In this document: positions 16,688 through 23,859 of the stretch, piece after piece
Layout of the letters: every line of letters starts with the position of its first letter
Position numbering within the stretch: the first letter of the stretch is position 1
Source of the DNA: Allobosea sp. CS1GBMeth4
GTDB taxonomy: Bacteria > Pseudomonadota > Alphaproteobacteria > Rhizobiales > Beijerinckiaceae
Length of the DNA: 64,000 bases
Assembly (NCBI RefSeq): GCF_900185715.1
Contig: NZ_FYAS01000014.1
Coordinates: 150,583-214,582 of the forward strand
Direction: 5' to 3'
Position numbers and translations under genes: made by a program
Notes under the pieces: model-generated
The model's input: only the letters and a program-made list of their open reading frames with translations
Told to the model about the DNA's origin: nothing
Database searches by the model: none

Positions 16688-17890
16688 ATGAGCAAAGCCT
16701 ATCTCGTCGACGGAGTGCGCACGCCGATCGGCCGCTATGGCGGCGCGCTGGCCGGCGTCCGGCCGGACGATCTCGCTGCGCAGGTGATCAGAGCCTTGCT
16801 CGCCAGGCATCCGGCGTTGCCGCCCTCGGCCCTAGACGAAGTCGTCTTCGGCTGCGCCAACCAGGCGGGCGAAGACAATCGCAATGTGGCCCGCATGGCC
16901 GTCCTGCTCGCGGGCCTGCCGGTCGAGGTGCCCGGCACGACGATCAACCGCCTGTGCGGCTCCGGCCTCGACGCCGTCGGCACTGCCGCGCGCGCGATCA
17001 AGGCGGGCGAGGCCGAGCTTGTGCTGGCCGGCGGCGTCGAGAGCATGAGCCGGGCCCCCTTCGTCATGGGCAAGGCGGAGACGGCGTTCCAGCGCGCCGC
17101 CGAGATCCATGACACGACGATCGGCTGGCGCTTCGTCAATCCGCTGATGAAGGCGCAGTACGGTGTCGATTCGATGCCGGAGACGGCGGAGAACGTCGCG
17201 GAGGAGTTCCAGGTCTCGCGCGAGGACCAGGATCGTTTCGCGCTGCTGTCGCAGACCCGCGCCGCGGCTGCCCAGAGGAGCGGACGCTTCGCCAGGGAGA
17301 TCGCGCCGGTCTCCATTCCCCAGCGCAAGGGCGAGCCGATCCTCGTCGAGAAGGATGAACATCCGCGCGAGACCACCCTCGAGAAGCTCGCCGCGCTGCC
17401 GACGCCGTTCCGCGAGGGCGGGTCCGTCACCGCAGGCAATGCCTCGGGCGTCAATGACGGCGCGGCGGCGGTGCTGCTCGCTTCGGAAGCGGCACTGGAG
17501 CGTCACGGCCTGACGCCGCTCGCCGAGGTCGAGGGCCTGGCGACGGCCGGCGTCCCGCCACGGATCATGGGGATCGGCCCGGCTCCTGCGACGAAGAAGC
17601 TCTGCGAGCGCCTGGGCATCCGCCCGTCAGATTTCGACCTGATCGAGCTCAACGAAGCCTTCGCTGCCCAGGGGCTCGCATCGCTGCGTCTGCTCGGCCT
17701 GCCGGATGCGGCCGAGCACATCAACCCGAACGGAGGCGCCATCGCACTGGGGCATCCGCTCGGCATGTCCGGTGCACGCCTTGCACTCACCGCGGCGCTG
17801 GAACTGCGCGAGCGCGGCGGGATGCGCGCCTGCGCCACCATGTGCATCGGCGTCGGGCAAGGCATCGCCCTTGCCCTGAAGCGGGTCTGA
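16688..17890 (+). CDS. Acetyl-CoA acyltransferase (thiolase)
   Basis: The 400-residue thiolase II has nucleophile Cys90 in 'I-N-R-L-C-G-S-G-L-D-A', the 'N-P-N-G-G-A-I-A-L-G-H-P-L-G' His and the 'C-I-G-V-G-Q-G' Cys near the C-terminus. 'M-P-E-T-A-E-N-V-A-E-E' with the long 'G-W-R-F-V-N-P' loop resembles beta-ketoadipyl-CoA thiolases (PcaF) more than PHB-type thiolases. It would cleave the 3-oxoacyl-CoA formed by the preceding enzyme. Last gene of the operon, followed by a clear terminator. Confidence 0.95.
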   Translation: MSKAYLVDGVRTPIGRYGGALAGVRPDDLAAQVIRALLARHPALPPSALDEVVFGCANQAGEDNRNVARMAVLLAGLPVEVPGTTINRLCGSGLDAVGTAARAIKAGEAELVLAGGVESMSRAPFVMGKAETAFQRAAEIHDTTIGWRFVNPLMKAQYGVDSMPETAENVAEEFQVSREDQDRFALLSQTRAAAAQRSGRFAREIAPVSIPQRKGEPILVEKDEHPRETTLEKLAALPTPFREGGSVTAGNASGVNDGAAAVLLASEAALERHGLTPLAEVEGLATAGVPPRIMGIGPAPATKKLCERLGIRPSDFDLIELNEAFAAQGLASLRLLGLPDAAEHINPNGGAIALGHPLGMSGARLALTAALELRERGGMRACATMCIGVGQGIALALKRV

Positions 17891-17896
17891 AACTGC

Positions 17897-17929
17897 GAAA
17901 GCCGGCATCCCGTCGGGACGCCGGCTTTC
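17897..17929. terminator. Bidirectional intrinsic terminator
   Basis: GAAAGCCGGC (17897-17906) and GCCGGCTTTC (17920-17929) form a perfect 10-bp stem with a 13-base loop, giving A-rich and T-rich flanks on either strand. It lies between the converging thiolase and TTT receptor genes. Confidence 0.88.
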
Positions 17930-17957
17930 CTCCTCTCCGCAGGTCCTGCGATCCGGT

Positions 17958-18944
17958 TCAGTCCATGGTGATGCCGGCCGACTTGATCACCTTGCGCCAT
18001 TTCTCGGTTTCGGAGGTGATGAGCGCGCCGAATTCCGCCGCGGATATCGCGTGCGGGGTGAGGCCGGTCGGAGCGAGCTTGGCGACGAGCTCGGGGTTGG
18101 CGAGGCCGGCGTTCAGCTCCTTGCTCAGCGCCTCGATCACCGGTTGCGGCGTGCCTTTCGGAGCGGAAAGCCCGTAGAAGTTCGTCGCTTCATAGCCGGG
18201 CAGGATCTCGCCGATGGCGGGCAGATCAGGAAGGATCGTAAGCCGCCTGGCGCTGGTGACCGCGATGCCGCGCAACGTGCCTGCGCGGATATACTCGGCC
18301 GAGGAGGCCGAGGAGGCGAAGGAGGCCTGCACATGGCCGCCGATGAGATCGTTGATGACCGGGCCGCCGCCTTTGTACTGCAGGAATGGCAGGTCGATTC
18401 CTGTCATCGTCTGGAACAAAGCTGCCGACAGGTGCTGCGGACTGCCGATCCCTGGCAGCCCGACGCTCAGCTTGCTGGCATTGACCTTCGCGTAGGCGAT
18501 GAACTCGGACAGCGTCTTCACCGGCACCGACGGATGGATGACGAGAACGTTGGGCAAGGTGCCAATTAGGCCGATCGGCTCCGAGTCGCGGATGAAGTCG
18601 AATTTCAGCTTCGGATAGAGCGTCGCGTTGACCGCGTTCGCCGTGCTGGCCAGCAGCAACGTGTGGCCATCGGGATCGGAGCGGAGTGCGGCTTCGGTGC
18701 CGATATTGGAGCCGCTTCCGGCGCGGTTCTCGACGAAGAACGAGCCGTTCAGTCGCTCGCCCAGCCATTGTCCGATGAAGCGGGCGATGATGTCGGTCGC
18801 GCCGCCGGCCGCATAGGGCGAGATCAGTTTGACTGGGCGTGATGGATAGGCCTGCGCGAGCGCCGCGACGGGCCGAAGCGCCGCTGCCGGCATGAGGCCG
18901 GCGGCAGCAAGTTGCAAAAGTCTCCTTCGCGAGATCGTGCTCAT
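17958..18944 (-). CDS. TTT-family (Bug) substrate-binding protein with twin-arginine-like signal
   Basis: The start at 18944 is chosen because GGAGG lies nine bases upstream; two earlier ATGs are in frame. The 328-residue product begins MSTISRRRLLQLAAAGLMPA, a signal with an Arg-Arg-Arg stretch like Tat substrates of this family, and continues 'Y-P-S-R-P-V-K-L-I-S-P-Y-A-A-G-G-A-T-D-I-I-A-R'. It ends the minus-strand unit tctB-tctA-receptor and is presumably the receptor for that permease. Ligand probably a mono- or dicarboxylate. Confidence 0.93.
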   Translation of the reverse strand: MSTISRRRLLQLAAAGLMPAAALRPVAALAQAYPSRPVKLISPYAAGGATDIIARFIGQWLGERLNGSFFVENRAGSGSNIGTEAALRSDPDGHTLLLASTANAVNATLYPKLKFDFIRDSEPIGLIGTLPNVLVIHPSVPVKTLSEFIAYAKVNASKLSVGLPGIGSPQHLSAALFQTMTGIDLPFLQYKGGGPVINDLIGGHVQASFASSASSAEYIRAGTLRGIAVTSARRLTILPDLPAIGEILPGYEATNFYGLSAPKGTPQPVIEALSKELNAGLANPELVAKLAPTGLTPHAISAAEFGALITSETEKWRKVIKSAGITMD

Positions 18945-19020
18945 CGTTTCCTCCATGGTTTTTTGAGTTCTCATGCGGCTCCCGAAGAAGCCGCGGCTGC
19001 CGCCGCGCTGGCGGCGGTCG

Positions 19021-20523
19021 TCAGTCGTCCTGGAAGGCCTGTTCGCGCGTTCTGGAGAAGGACGGCAGCAGCACGAGCGTCAGCAGCACGGCGGCGAGGG
19101 CGAGCATCGCGGCGCTGATCGGGCGGCTGACCAGCACCGTCGGGTCACCCTTCGACAGCAGAAGGGCGCGCCGCAGGAACTCTTCCATCATCGGGCCGAG
19201 GATGAAGCCGAGCAGCAGGGGCGCCGGCTCGCAATCCAGCTTCTTGAAGACGTAGCCGACCACCCCGAACAGGGCCATCAGGTAGAGGTCGAAATGCGCA
19301 TTGTTGAGGCTGTAGACGCCGATCGCGCAGAACACGACGATCATCGGGTAGAGATAGCGATAGGGGATGGTGATCATCCGCACCCAGATGCCGATCAGCG
19401 GCAGGTTGAGGACGAGCAGCATCAGATTGCCGAGCCACATCGAGGCGATCACGCCCCAGAACAGGGCCGGCTGCTCGGTCATCACCGATGGCCCGGGTTG
19501 GATGCCTTGGATGATCATCGCGCCGATCATCAGCGCCATGACCGGGTTGGAGGGGATGCCGAGCGTCAGCATCGGAATAAACGACATCTGGGCGCCGGCA
19601 TTATTGGCGGCTTCCGGTGCGGCCACGCCCTCGATCGCGCCCTTGCCGAATTCGTGGCGGTTCCGGGAGACCTTCTTTTCCAGCGCATAGGCACCGAAGG
19701 AGGCAAGGGCGGCGCCGCCACCGGGCAGGATACCGAGAATAGAGCCGAGCGCCGTGCCCCGCAGCGTCGGCGCGACCATGCGGCGGAAATCCTCGCGCGT
19801 CGGGAAGAGCCCCGTGACCTTCTTGATCGTGACGTCGCGTGTCGCCTCGTTCTCGAGATTGGCGACGATCTCGCCAATGCCGAACATGCCCATCGCCACG
19901 ATGACGAAGCCGATGCCATCCGAAAGTTCGGGCAGGCCGAAGGTGTAGCGCTGCGTGCTCGAATTCACGTCGGTCCCGATGAGCCCGAGCAGCAAGCCGA
20001 GCACGATCATGCCGAGCGCATGCAGGATCGAGCCATGCGCGAGCACGATCGACGCGATCAGGCCGAGCACCATCAGCGAGAAATACTCGGCCGGGCCGAA
20101 TTGCAGCGCGATCTCGGCGAGCGGCGGCGCAAACAGGGCGATCAGCAGCGTGCAGACCGTGCCGGCGAAGAAGGAGGACAGCGCCGCAGTCGCCAGGGCC
20201 CGACCCGCCTTGCCCTGGCGAGCCATCTGATAGCCGTCGAGCGCGGTCACGACGGAAGAGGTCTCACCCGGCAGGTTGACCAGGATCGCCGTGGTCGAGC
20301 CGCCATACTGCGCGCCGTAGAAAATGCCGGCGAGCATGATCAGCGCCGTGACCGGCGGCATGACGAAGGTGGCCGGCAGCAGCATCGCGATGGTGGCGGC
20401 GGGGCCGAGCCCGGGCAGCACGCCGATGGCGGTGCCGAGGAACACGCCGACCAGTGCGTAGAGCAGGTTGACGGGCGTGATCGCGGTTTCGAGGCCGAGC
20501 CCCAGATTGGCGAAGAGTTCCAT
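19021..20523 (-). CDS. tctA: Tripartite tricarboxylate transporter large permease, TctA family
   Basis: The ATG at 20523 gives 500 residues; the frame is open 15 codons upstream, inside tctB, without homology. The sequence is almost entirely hydrophobic helices with TctA hallmarks: 'G-V-L-P-G-L-G-P-A-A-T-I-A-M-L-L-P', 'F-Y-G-A-Q-Y-G-G-S-T-T-A-I-L-V-N-L-P-G-E', 'G-I-L-P-G-G-G-A-A-L-A-S-F' and 'A-A-P-E-A-A-N-N-A'. It forms the ion-coupled inner-membrane channel with TctB. The usual B-A gene order is kept. Confidence 0.95.
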   Translation of the reverse strand: MELFANLGLGLETAITPVNLLYALVGVFLGTAIGVLPGLGPAATIAMLLPATFVMPPVTALIMLAGIFYGAQYGGSTTAILVNLPGETSSVVTALDGYQMARQGKAGRALATAALSSFFAGTVCTLLIALFAPPLAEIALQFGPAEYFSLMVLGLIASIVLAHGSILHALGMIVLGLLLGLIGTDVNSSTQRYTFGLPELSDGIGFVIVAMGMFGIGEIVANLENEATRDVTIKKVTGLFPTREDFRRMVAPTLRGTALGSILGILPGGGAALASFGAYALEKKVSRNRHEFGKGAIEGVAAPEAANNAGAQMSFIPMLTLGIPSNPVMALMIGAMIIQGIQPGPSVMTEQPALFWGVIASMWLGNLMLLVLNLPLIGIWVRMITIPYRYLYPMIVVFCAIGVYSLNNAHFDLYLMALFGVVGYVFKKLDCEPAPLLLGFILGPMMEEFLRRALLLSKGDPTVLVSRPISAAMLALAAVLLTLVLLPSFSRTREQAFQDD

Positions 20524-20536
20524 GTCCGTCTCGCCC

Positions 20537-21019
20537 TCAGCGCTGCCAGGAGGGTGGGACGAGCCCATCGAACCACGAGCCGAGGATCGGCATCGGGACG
20601 CCGAGCCCCTTCACGAACACGAGGATGCAGAAGACCGTCAGCGCGATGAGCGCCAGCGCCGAGCGCAGATCGTAGACCGTCTGACGCGAAGCGGTTGCCG
20701 AGATGACGACCAGCGCCGGCAAGGCGAATATCAGCCCCGCTGTGGGGACGAGCGCAGCGAAGGCGATGACCGCGAGCGTGATCGCGACGAGCGGCCTGAA
20801 GCCGATCCCCCCGACCCGCTCGCCATCGGTCCAGAAGGAACGCAGCAGCGAAAGGGCGCCGAAGGCGAACAGGATCCATCCCAGCACCAGCGGGAAATAG
20901 CCAGGCCCCATGCGCGATGCTGTGCCCAGCCGGTAGTCGCGCCCGAGCCAGAGAAAGCCTGCCGCGATTGCGAGATATAAAAATCCCGCCCAGAAATCCT
21001 TCTCGGCCCGGATCCTCAT
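20537..21019 (-). CDS. tctB: Tripartite tricarboxylate transporter small permease, TctB family
   Basis: The 160-residue protein has four predicted membrane helices and the family spelling 'D-F-W-A-G-F-L-Y-L-A-I-A-A-G-F' and 'R-M-G-P-G-Y-F-P-L-V-L-G'. It is the small subunit of the TctABC-type importer and is followed by tctA 13 bases on. It diverges from the iclR gene; the shared 146-base spacer contains an operator palindrome, so this unit is probably controlled by that regulator. Confidence 0.93.
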   Translation of the reverse strand: MRIRAEKDFWAGFLYLAIAAGFLWLGRDYRLGTASRMGPGYFPLVLGWILFAFGALSLLRSFWTDGERVGGIGFRPLVAITLAVIAFAALVPTAGLIFALPALVVISATASRQTVYDLRSALALIALTVFCILVFVKGLGVPMPILGSWFDGLVPPSWQR

Positions 21020-21137
21020 GCGGGTGACCTCCCGAATTCTCTTGCTCTCGCGCTGGTCAGGCTCGGGTTTCCCGATCCCTGTCCGATCCGCATTTCCGGT
21101 CAGGATATGGACAGGTGGGGCAGCATGCGCCTATTCA

Positions 21138-21154
21138 ATTCCACTGAATGGAAT
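21138..21154. promoter_or_regulatory. Palindromic operator between tctB and iclR (site 2, autoregulatory)
   Basis: ATTCCAC-TGA-ATGGAAT matches sites 1 and 3 with one base changed in the right arm; a slightly longer symmetrical reading, CAATTCCA-N5-TGGAATTG, covers 21136-21156. It sits 12 bases before the likely iclR start and in the tctB promoter region, so it could control both directions. Confidence 0.78.
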
Positions 21155-21165
21155 TGGTGGAGGCG

Positions 21166-21945
21166 ATGGCGCGCCAGGGATTCAGCGACCAGAACCGCTC
21201 TCTTGAGCGTGGCATCGCCATTCTCAGAGCGTTCCGCCCCGGCGTGAGCGAGCTCGGCAATGCCGAGATCGCGGAACGGACCGGCCTCGCCAAGGCGACC
21301 GTGAGCCGGCTGACGCAGACACTGCTCGGCGTCGGCATGCTGGAACGCCATCCGTCGCGACGCTCCTATCGCCTGGCGCCGGCCGTCCTCAGCTTCGCGC
21401 ATGCGATGCGGCTTGGCTCGCCGATCCTGCCGGCGATCGCCCCATTGATGCGGCAGGAAGCGACGCGCCGGCGCGTCAATGTCGGGCTGGCCGCGGCCGA
21501 CGGCGACATGATGGTCTACCTCGAATCCTTCCGCTACAGCCCGCGCAGCAGCTTCCGCACTGTCGTCTCGGGACAGCGCGTGCCGATCGAGCTGACCTCG
21601 CTCGGCCGAGCCTATTTGTGGGCTTTGCCCGAGCGGGAACAGCGCCGCGAACTGGGCGTGATCGCCGAACGCCGGAGCCGTGCCTGGCCGCAGCTCGAGG
21701 CGGACATCCAGGCATCTTTCGCAGAGCTGGAAGCCGATGGATTTTGTATCGTCCGCTGGCAGCCTGGCGTTGCTGCGGTCGCTGCTCCGGTCCTGCTGCC
21801 GGGCTTGGCGCCGCATGCTCTCAACATGAGCGTGGCGAGCTCGGAGCCGCTGCCACGGTTACAGCGCACGCTCGGTCCCTGGCTCCTTGACCTGAATAGG
21901 CGGTGTGTGGCGGAACTCGAGGCGAGCCTGCTCCCGGAGAATTGA
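21166..21945 (+). CDS. IclR-family transcriptional regulator
   Basis: The ATG at 21166 is preferred because GGTGGAGG precedes it; an ATG at 21148 lies inside the operator. The 259-residue product has an N-terminal winged helix-turn-helix ('S-L-E-R-G-I-A-I-L-R-A-F-R-P', 'L-A-K-A-T-V-S-R-L-T-Q-T-L') and a C-terminal IclR ligand domain (about 80-250). Three copies of a palindrome flank this gene and the two catabolic operons, so it probably governs the whole 11.5-26 kb locus and itself. Repressor or activator cannot be told. Confidence 0.93.
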   Translation: MARQGFSDQNRSLERGIAILRAFRPGVSELGNAEIAERTGLAKATVSRLTQTLLGVGMLERHPSRRSYRLAPAVLSFAHAMRLGSPILPAIAPLMRQEATRRRVNVGLAAADGDMMVYLESFRYSPRSSFRTVVSGQRVPIELTSLGRAYLWALPEREQRRELGVIAERRSRAWPQLEADIQASFAELEADGFCIVRWQPGVAAVAAPVLLPGLAPHALNMSVASSEPLPRLQRTLGPWLLDLNRRCVAELEASLLPEN

Positions 21946-21958
21946 CCAGATCCAATAA

Positions 21959-21975
21959 ATTCCACTGCGTGGAAT
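21959..21975. promoter_or_regulatory. Palindromic operator before receptor/crotonase/acyl-CoA synthetase operon (site 3)
   Basis: ATTCCAC-TGC-GTGGAAT is a perfect palindrome with the same arms as site 1. It lies 14 bases after iclR and 102 bases before the next gene, so it marks a separate promoter rather than read-through from iclR. Confidence 0.8.
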
Positions 21976-22077
21976 AGAGTAGGCCCGTCCGCCATTGAAG
22001 GCGAATAGGGTCGCTTCCGCCAGAGGCGCAGTCGAACTGCGCCCGCTCCCGAACAGTCGGGGAATGGAGGAAGCGCA

Positions 22078-23058
22078 ATGTCCCGCAGATTCAGCTCATC
22101 CATCTTGTCTTGCTGCGCCGTCGCACTGCTCGCGGCGATCGCCGCCGCTTCGCCGGCGCGCGCCGAATATCCCGAGAAGCCGGTTCGACTGATCGTACCG
22201 TTCGCGCCGGGCGGCGGAACGGACACGGTCGCGCGCAGTCTCGGCGCGCTGATGGCCAAGGAGCTCGGCCAGCCCGTGATCATCGAGAACAAGCCTGGCG
22301 CCAGCACCATCATCGGTTCGGAAGTCGTCGCCCACAGCCAGCCGGATGGCTACACGCTGCTGGTCGCGACGCTGGCGCATGCGGTCAATCCCAGCATGCA
22401 GCCGAAGATGCCTTACGACACCGACAAGGCCTTCGCCGCGGTGACGCTGATCGGCAGCTCCCACAACGTGCTGGTCGTCAAGCCCGACAGCCCGTTCAAG
22501 ACGGTCAAGGACGTGCTCGACGCGGCCAAGGCCAAGCCGGCCCATTACAGCTTCGCCTCGCAAGGCGGCGGCACCTCGGCCCACCTCGCCGGCGAGATGC
22601 TGAAGAACCTCGCCAAGATCGACTTAGTCCATGTGCCCTATCGCGGCGCCGGCCCGGCGCTGACCGATCTGCTCGGCGGGCAGGTTGACATGATGTTTGC
22701 CACGAACGCTGCCGTCGCCGGTTTCATCGCCAACAAGCGTCTGCGGCCGATCGCGGTGAGCGCCCCGACGGGGCAATCGAAGATGCCGGGCGTGCCGACG
22801 ATCGAGGAGAGCGTACCCGGTTATGTCGTCGACAGCTGGTATGCGCTCTATGCGCCCGCCGCGACGCCGCGGCCGGTGATCGACAAGATCATAGCGGCGG
22901 CGCGCGTCGCCGCGAAGGACGCCGGCTTCATCAAGCGCGCGACCGACGAGGGCATCACCTTGCGGATGAGTTCGCCCGAGGAGCTCGACACCTATGTGCG
23001 CGCCGACATGGCGCGCTGGAAGAAGATCGTCGTCGAAAACAAGATCGTCGCTGACTGA
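22078..23058 (+). CDS. TTT-family (Bug) substrate-binding protein
   Basis: The 326-residue protein has a signal peptide (MSRRFSSSILSCCAVALLAA, cleavage after A-R-A) and the family N-terminus 'Y-P-E-K-P-V-R-L-I-V-P-F-A-P-G-G-G-T-D-T-V-A-R', then 'P-Y-R-G-A-G-P-A-L-T-D-L-L-G-G-Q-V-D'. It heads an operon with a crotonase and an ADP-forming acyl-CoA synthetase. The only visible permease is tctAB at 19021-21019, so the two receptors of this locus may share it for related acids. Confidence 0.94.
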   Translation: MSRRFSSSILSCCAVALLAAIAAASPARAEYPEKPVRLIVPFAPGGGTDTVARSLGALMAKELGQPVIIENKPGASTIIGSEVVAHSQPDGYTLLVATLAHAVNPSMQPKMPYDTDKAFAAVTLIGSSHNVLVVKPDSPFKTVKDVLDAAKAKPAHYSFASQGGGTSAHLAGEMLKNLAKIDLVHVPYRGAGPALTDLLGGQVDMMFATNAAVAGFIANKRLRPIAVSAPTGQSKMPGVPTIEESVPGYVVDSWYALYAPAATPRPVIDKIIAAARVAAKDAGFIKRATDEGITLRMSSPEELDTYVRADMARWKKIVVENKIVAD

Positions 23059-23070
23059 AAGCACCACTCC

Positions 23071-23856
23071 ATGACAACCGACCTCATCCTGAAGAGCGTC
23101 GCCGATGGCGTCGCCACCCTGACGCTCAACCGGCCGGACAAGCGCAATGCCATGAGCGACGACATGCGGAGCGCCTTCATCGATCATCTCGAAGAGATCG
23201 CTGCGGATCGCTCGGTCAAGGCGCTCGTGCTGACCGGCGCCGGCAAGGGCTTCTGCGCCGGCGGCGACATCGCCGGGATGAAGCGGCGCATGGAGGCGCC
23301 GGCCGGCGAGGTCGCCTTCAATGGCTGGAGCCGCCAGCAGCGCGTGCACCATGCGGTCGGCCTCCTCGTGAACATGCCGAAGCCGACCATCGCTGCGGTC
23401 AACGGCGCGGCCGCAGGCCTCGGCGCCGACACCGCGCTGGCCTGCGATTTCGTGATCGCCAGTCCCGCTGCCAATTTCGCCTGGTCCTATATCCTGCGCG
23501 GTCTCATCCCGGACGGCGGCGGCATGTATTTCCTGCCGCGACGCGTCGGCCTGGCGCGGGCCAAGGAGCTGATCTTCACGGGACGGCGCGTGAATGCCGA
23601 CGAGGCGCTGGCGCTCGGCATCGCCGATCGCGTCAGCGGTTCCGAAACGCTGCTCGACGAGGCGCAGGCCTGGGCGCGGGAGCTCTCGCAAGGCTCCGGC
23701 ACGGCGCTGGCGCTCGGCAAGACGATCCTGAACCGCTCGCTGGAGAGCAGCGCCGAGGAGATCTTCCAGAGCGGCAGCCAGGCCCAGGGCATTTGCTACA
23801 CGAGCAGAGAGCATCGCGAGTCCGTTCTCGCCTTCCTCGCCAAGATGGGAGCCTGA
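23071..23856 (+). CDS. Enoyl-CoA hydratase/isomerase (crotonase) superfamily protein with altered active site
   Basis: The 261-residue crotonase has the CoA-binding 'C-A-G-G-D-I-A-G-M' oxyanion loop. At the two catalytic Glu positions of classical hydratases it reads Asp ('G-L-G-A-D-T-A-L-A-C-D') and Tyr ('W-S-Y-I-L-R-G-L-I-P-D-G-G-G'). The extra Asp in 'I-P-D-G-G-G' is seen in isomerase or ring-modifying members such as PaaG. It is thus more likely an isomerase or a specialised hydratase/hydrolase than a beta-oxidation hydratase. It starts 12 bases after the receptor gene. Confidence 0.9.
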   Translation: MTTDLILKSVADGVATLTLNRPDKRNAMSDDMRSAFIDHLEEIAADRSVKALVLTGAGKGFCAGGDIAGMKRRMEAPAGEVAFNGWSRQQRVHHAVGLLVNMPKPTIAAVNGAAAGLGADTALACDFVIASPAANFAWSYILRGLIPDGGGMYFLPRRVGLARAKELIFTGRRVNADEALALGIADRVSGSETLLDEAQAWARELSQGSGTALALGKTILNRSLESSAEEIFQSGSQAQGICYTSREHRESVLAFLAKMGA

Positions 23857-23859
23857 GCG

